A DNA stretch of 64,000 nucleotides from Ascidiaceihabitans sp029251465 (lineage in GTDB: Bacteria; Pseudomonadota; Alphaproteobacteria; Rhodobacterales; Rhodobacteraceae): the NCBI RefSeq assembly GCF_042932805.1, contig NZ_CP170633.1, positions 434,001 to 498,000 on the forward strand, given 5' to 3'. Below, in pieces: positions 60,483 to 64,000 of this stretch. Position numbers and translations under genes: made by a program. Position 1 is the first letter of the stretch. Every line of letters starts with the position of its first letter. The notes under the pieces were generated by a model, which saw nothing but the letters and a program-made list of their open reading frames with translations, was not told where the DNA came from and did not search any database.

Positions 60483-61186
60483 GACAACCAGCGCCGCATC
60501 GCGCGTTCAAAGACGCCGGTGAAAAACGCTAACAAATCAGTGCCTTGCTGTGGGCCAAACATGTGCGGATCTTCTGCCCCCATGACCAACAAGCCGGGCA
60601 AACGGCCTTCGCCAAAGTCCAGTTTCAGGCAGGCCTCGGAGCGGACCCAGTCGGCCTGATCGCCGTAAATAGTGTCTGATGCATCTTGGACCTGACGCAA
60701 AGTGACTTGGCGGACTTGGCCACCGCGCCCTTGGCTTAGATAGTCGTCGATAAACCCCGGCTCAGCGACGCTTAGGACTTCGCCCAAGCGTTTGACGGCT
60801 GGGTCATTGTCGTTTTGCACGGATTCCAGAACCAGCTTTACAGCATCGACGCGCAGGATTTCAGCAACTTCGCCAGACAAATCGCGTAAGAAGGATTCAA
60901 ATTCGATCGGGTCCAGCATTCGCAGGATTGCACGATGCACTTGATTGGTGCCGGCAAGGTTTTCATAGGCGGCAGCAATCACAGAGCGGTGGGTGTCCTC
61001 GAGCCGGTCCAGACGGCTTTCTAAACGGTCCATCGCGATGCCGCGCAAGTCAACGATATTGCCACCCATCGCACGCTCATTGGCGGCGATAAGGGCGCGC
61101 ATCACGTCCTTGTCGTCCAGAATCACGCCTGGCTGCGAAATGATCGCTTCGCGCAATGTATCTTCGATTTTGGGGCTACTGCTCAT
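60479..61186 (-). CDS. DUF484 family protein
   Basis: A 235-aa GAF-like cytosolic protein of the DUF484 family. An N-terminal helical segment (GVILDDKDVMRALIAANER) leads through a coiled coil (LESRLDRLEDTHRSVIAAAY) to a GAF-type domain ending GPQQGTDLLAFFTGVFERAM. The family typically sits directly upstream of xerC, as here with a four-base overlap, but its function is not established. The upstream region is AT-rich and probably holds the promoter of the DUF484-xerC unit. Confidence 0.88.
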   Translation of the reverse strand: MSSSPKIEDTLREAIISQPGVILDDKDVMRALIAANERAMGGNIVDLRGIAMDRLESRLDRLEDTHRSVIAAAYENLAGTNQVHRAILRMLDPIEFESFLRDLSGEVAEILRVDAVKLVLESVQNDNDPAVKRLGEVLSVAEPGFIDDYLSQGRGGQVRQVTLRQVQDASDTIYGDQADWVRSEACLKLDFGEGRLPGLLVMGAEDPHMFGPQQGTDLLAFFTGVFERAMRRWLS

Positions 61187-61345
61187 TTCAGCCTCTATAT
61201 ATTTGCGTCTTTATATCACGCGCATTTTTTCAAATCTTCACTTTTCTTAAGCGAATAGCGGTGTTTTGCTCATTTTTGTTGCTAATTCGCGTCAAAGTGG
61301 GGAAAGGGGCGGTTTTCTCCCCCTGACTGATGCAAAAATGCGTGC

Positions 61346-61474
61346 ATGATGCCCGACATGGTAGAATTTACATCAAACGTTAACGGATCACCCACAACGG
61401 CCAGCGATCTGTTCCCGCTTAGCCCATCAGAGCTGCGGGCGTTGCTGGCGCAACAGGGTACGCCAGCGCGCTAA
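61346..61474 (+). CDS. Possible 42-aa small protein
   Basis: A short frame, ATG 61346 to TAA 61474, encodes a 42-residue peptide with a polar N-terminus (MMPDMVEFTSNVNGSPTTAS) and an amphipathic helix-like end (DLFPLSPSELRALLAQQG). It fills most of the gap between DUF484 and the transaldolase-like gene and stops two bases before the convergent gene's stop. No good ribosome site is visible. Coding status is uncertain; the plausible composition of the C-terminal half is the only support. Confidence 0.3.
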   Translation: MMPDMVEFTSNVNGSPTTASDLFPLSPSELRALLAQQGTPAR

Positions 61475-61476
61475 TC

Positions 61477-62127
61477 TTAGATAGATTGACCGGTTTTGGC
61501 CCAGTCTTTCATAAACTGGTCAAGACCGGCTTGGGTCAGCGGATGATCGGCCAGTTTCTTGATGACGGACGGGGGTGCGGTGATGACGTCGGCACCAACC
61601 ATGGCACAGTCGTGGATGTGGTTCACGGACCGGATCGACGCGGCCAAGATGTTGGTTTGGAAGCCATAGTTGTCATAAATGTTGCGAATGTCTTCGATCA
61701 GATCCATGCCATCCAGGTTGATGTCGTCCAAACGGCCGATGAACGGCGAGATGAATGTGGCGCCCGCTTTTGCGGCCAACAGCGCTTGGTTTGCAGAGAA
61801 ACACAGCGTCACGTTCACCATTTTACCTTCGGACGACAGGACTTTGCAGGCCTTCAGGCCGTCCCAGGTCAGGGGCAATTTCACGGTCACGTTTTCCGCG
61901 ATTTCGGCCAGCTTGCGGCCCTCGGCGATCATCGCATCGGCTTCTAACGCCACAACTTCGGCAGACACCGGACCGTCGACCAAATCACAGATTTCTTTGG
62001 TCACTTCCAGAATGTCGCGACCGGATTTCAGGATCAAGGACGGGTTGGTTGTGACCCCGTCAACCATTCCCAGATCGTTCAGTTCGGCGATTTCTTCAAC
62101 TACGGCTGTGTCGACAAAGAATTTCAT
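61477..62127 (-). CDS. fsa: Fructose-6-phosphate aldolase / transaldolase-like protein
   Basis: A small-type transaldolase family enzyme, 216 aa. The N-terminus MKFFVDTAVVEEIAELNDLG, TTNPSLILKSGR, the Schiff-base Lys in NVTVKLPLTWDG and the FISPFIGRLDDI motif are diagnostic. Members are annotated either as fructose-6-phosphate aldolase or as transaldolase, and the sequence does not settle which activity dominates. Divergent from priA, with 121 bases between starts. Confidence 0.9.
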   Translation of the reverse strand: MKFFVDTAVVEEIAELNDLGMVDGVTTNPSLILKSGRDILEVTKEICDLVDGPVSAEVVALEADAMIAEGRKLAEIAENVTVKLPLTWDGLKACKVLSSEGKMVNVTLCFSANQALLAAKAGATFISPFIGRLDDINLDGMDLIEDIRNIYDNYGFQTNILAASIRSVNHIHDCAMVGADVITAPPSVIKKLADHPLTQAGLDQFMKDWAKTGQSI

Positions 62128-62248
62128 GAATCGTTTCCTTATGAGTTTCCTGCCCGAAACAGAGGTGTTCAGGCTGTGGTGTATTCCTTGATTTGCGTGT
62201 ACCCCAAGGGGGAGAAATCATCAAACCCTGAAATAGGCGGAGTGGTGC

Positions 62249-64000
62249 GTGAGCGGTCCAGCTTTTGTTCCGGAATTTTACGAGGCAGGCGCGCTGATTG
62301 GCGTGCTGACGACACAGCCGCTGAACCGGATGCTGGATTACAAGGCACCCGAAGGTGGCTGCCATCTGGGTGCGTTTGTCGAAGTGCCTTTGGGGCCGCG
62401 CAAAGTGATCGGCGTCGTTTGGGGCCCGGGTGCCGGCAATTGGGATATCAAAAAGGTGCGCAGTGCCTACCGCGTGCTGGATGCCGCACCGATGCGTCTG
62501 GAAATGCGCGATTTTTTGCGCCGTGCTGCGGACTACACTCTGACCCCAATGAACGCGATGCTGCGTCTGGCGACCCGCGCACCGGGGCTGGGTGATCCGC
62601 CATCAATGCGCAAGATTTACCGACGGGGTGCGGGCGAACCATCGCGGATGACCGACGCGCGGGGGCGTGTTCTGGACACGTTACAAGAATACGGTGACTT
62701 GTCTTTCACGCTCAAAGAACTGGCCGAACTGGCTGGCGTGACGGCCCCCGTGATCAAAGGGTTGGTCGAACAGGGCTGCGTGTCTGAGGAAGACAGCCCG
62801 CGCGATTTGCCGTTTCAGCGCATGGACCCAAGCCTGCCGTCCAAAGAACTGACCGAGGATCAGGCGACCGCCGCGGCGTATTTGGCGACAGGTGTCGCGT
62901 CTGGCAATTACGGCACAACCTTGCTGCGCGGGGTGACGGGATCGGGCAAAACCGAAGTCTACCTCGAAGCCGTCGCCGCCGCCTTGCGCGCTGGACGTCA
63001 GGCGCTGGTACTGCTGCCCGAAATCGCGTTGACGGCTGAATTTCTGAAACGGATCCAGGAACGATTTGGGACGCGCCCAGCCGAATGGCACTCAGGCGCC
63101 ACAATGACCGAGCGCCGCCGGATTTGGCGCATGGTTGGGCATGGCCAAGCGCAAGTCGTGATTGGTGCGCGATCAGCGTTGTTTTTGCCTTACCAAAATC
63201 TTGGATTGATCGTGGTCGATGAAGAACACGACACGTCGTACAAGCAAGAAGAGGGCGTGCTGTACAACGCCCGTGACATGGCCGTTTTACGCGCCTCGAT
63301 CTGTGGTGCGCATGTGGTTTTGGCCAGTGCGACCCCCAGCCTCGAAAGTTGGGCGAACGCAGAAAGCGGTAAATACAAACGGCTAGAATTAACCTCGCGG
63401 TTTGGTCCTGCGGTGATGCCGACGATGAAAACGATAGACATGCGGGATGCAAAACTGCCCTCGGATCGCTGGGTGTCAGAGGTGCTGAAGGCCGAAGTCG
63501 ACAAGCGCATCGAGGCGGGCGAACAGGCGATGTTGTTCATCAACCGCCGTGGTTACGCGCCGATCACGCTGTGTCGTGCCTGTGGTCATCAGGTCGGATG
63601 CGACGATTGTGATGCGCGCATGGTTGAACACCGGTTTCAGAAACGCCTTGTTTGCCATCAGTGCGGCGAAAGCAAAGAGATGCCGGAAAAATGCCCGTCC
63701 TGCGGGGTAGAGGGTCGGATGGCCCCCGTTGGTCCGGGCGTGGAACGGCTGGGCGAAGAGGCCACAGCATTGTGGCCCGACGCACGGATCGCGACCCTAA
63801 GTTCGGACATGTACGGGTCTGCCCGCGCGCTAAAAGCCGAGATTGAATCCATCGCGGCAGGTGGCGCGGACATCGTGATCGGCACACAGTTGGTGGCCAA
63901 AGGGCACAACTTTCCGAATTTGACGTTGGTCGGCGTGATCGATGCGGATTTGGGTCTGCAAGGGTCGGATTTGCGGGCGGCTGAACGCACGTTTCAATTG
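62249..64000 (+). CDS. priA: Primosomal protein N' (PriA helicase), 3' end beyond window
   Basis: Replication-restart 3'-5' DNA helicase. I choose GTG 62249 with GGAG seven bases upstream. The 584 visible residues contain the 3'-end-binding domain, Walker A (RGVTGSGKTEVYLEAV), the DEAH-type box (IVVDEEHDTSYKQEEG), motif III (VLASATPSLESW) and the two zinc-binding clusters (CRACGHQVGCDDC; CHQCGESKEMPEKCPSC). Motif V (GTQLVAKGHNFPNLTLV) is present; the last part of the C-terminal domain is cut off at the window edge. Confidence 0.96.
   Translation, partial: MSGPAFVPEFYEAGALIGVLTTQPLNRMLDYKAPEGGCHLGAFVEVPLGPRKVIGVVWGPGAGNWDIKKVRSAYRVLDAAPMRLEMRDFLRRAADYTLTPMNAMLRLATRAPGLGDPPSMRKIYRRGAGEPSRMTDARGRVLDTLQEYGDLSFTLKELAELAGVTAPVIKGLVEQGCVSEEDSPRDLPFQRMDPSLPSKELTEDQATAAAYLATGVASGNYGTTLLRGVTGSGKTEVYLEAVAAALRAGRQALVLLPEIALTAEFLKRIQERFGTRPAEWHSGATMTERRRIWRMVGHGQAQVVIGARSALFLPYQNLGLIVVDEEHDTSYKQEEGVLYNARDMAVLRASICGAHVVLASATPSLESWANAESGKYKRLELTSRFGPAVMPTMKTIDMRDAKLPSDRWVSEVLKAEVDKRIEAGEQAMLFINRRGYAPITLCRACGHQVGCDDCDARMVEHRFQKRLVCHQCGESKEMPEKCPSCGVEGRMAPVGPGVERLGEEATALWPDARIATLSSDMYGSARALKAEIESIAAGGADIVIGTQLVAKGHNFPNLTLVGVIDADLGLQGSDLRAAERTFQL

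Overview
The window looks like chromosomal DNA of a marine alphaproteobacterium of the family Rhodobacteraceae, Roseobacter group. This rests on the gene content and order: hom-glpX-recJ, DUF484-xerC, rpoH beside an RluA-type synthase, a PleD homologue beside DUF3572, MmcB, phosphatidylcholine synthase, non-pyrrolysine MttB, carnitine catabolism, and a tRNA-His that lacks the extra 5' G. Most of the window is roughly 60% GC by hand counts of single lines. I found no insertion sequence, prophage, CRISPR array or integrase other than XerC.

Layout. 1-5687: a tripartite RND efflux operon on the minus strand, with the outer membrane channel cut by the window edge. 6025-8766: a very large sulfotransferase-TPR-glycosyltransferase fusion. 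8741-15836: a LacI-type regulator divergent from a TctABC transporter, an acylating aldehyde dehydrogenase and an acyl-CoA ligase, best read as a sulfoacetate uptake and activation module. 15843-18830: a six-haem cytochrome with a P460-like head. 19077-23435: a chemoreceptor and metG, lying in an AT-richer tract. 23519-27244: MFS, YceI, ImuA-like and aldo/keto reductase genes. 27249-31910: an L-carnitine catabolic locus (regulator, dehydrocarnitine cleavage enzyme, a lipocalin-like lipoprotein, a fused carnitine dehydrogenase/thioesterase, an SDR). 31907-35868: an XRE regulator, a fatty acid desaturase, a DMT transporter, Nudix and DUF983. 36055-38041: EF-hand protein, ECF sigma factor, putative anti-sigma and a metal-resistance-type periplasmic protein. 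38038-43935: two diguanylate cyclase modules around a HAD phosphatase and an MttB homologue. 44362-49685: tRNA-Glu and the housekeeping recJ-glpX-hom block, then a lipoprotein and a TetR regulator. 49716-53284: pirin, a probable 6S RNA, an ArsR/SRPBCC pair with clear operators, mmcB, GNAT and tRNA-His. 53330-64000: a monohaem protein, an RluA-type synthase overlapping DUF6476 at the start codons, rpoH with a heat-shock promoter, ogt, pcs, a P460-like protein, xerC, DUF484, a transaldolase-like enzyme and the start of priA.

How the parts work together. Two catabolic modules feed on small marine osmolytes or organosulfur compounds (carnitine; probably sulfoacetate), each with its own regulator and an operator visible in the DNA. 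Two c-di-GMP synthases keep intact GGDEF/GGEEF and inhibitory sites, yet both have sensory inputs that have lost their textbook chemistry: a PleD receiver without its phospho-acceptor Asp, and an H-NOX partner without its haem-ligating His. That pair, the likely 6S RNA and the P460-fused multihaem cytochrome are the most unusual items in the window.
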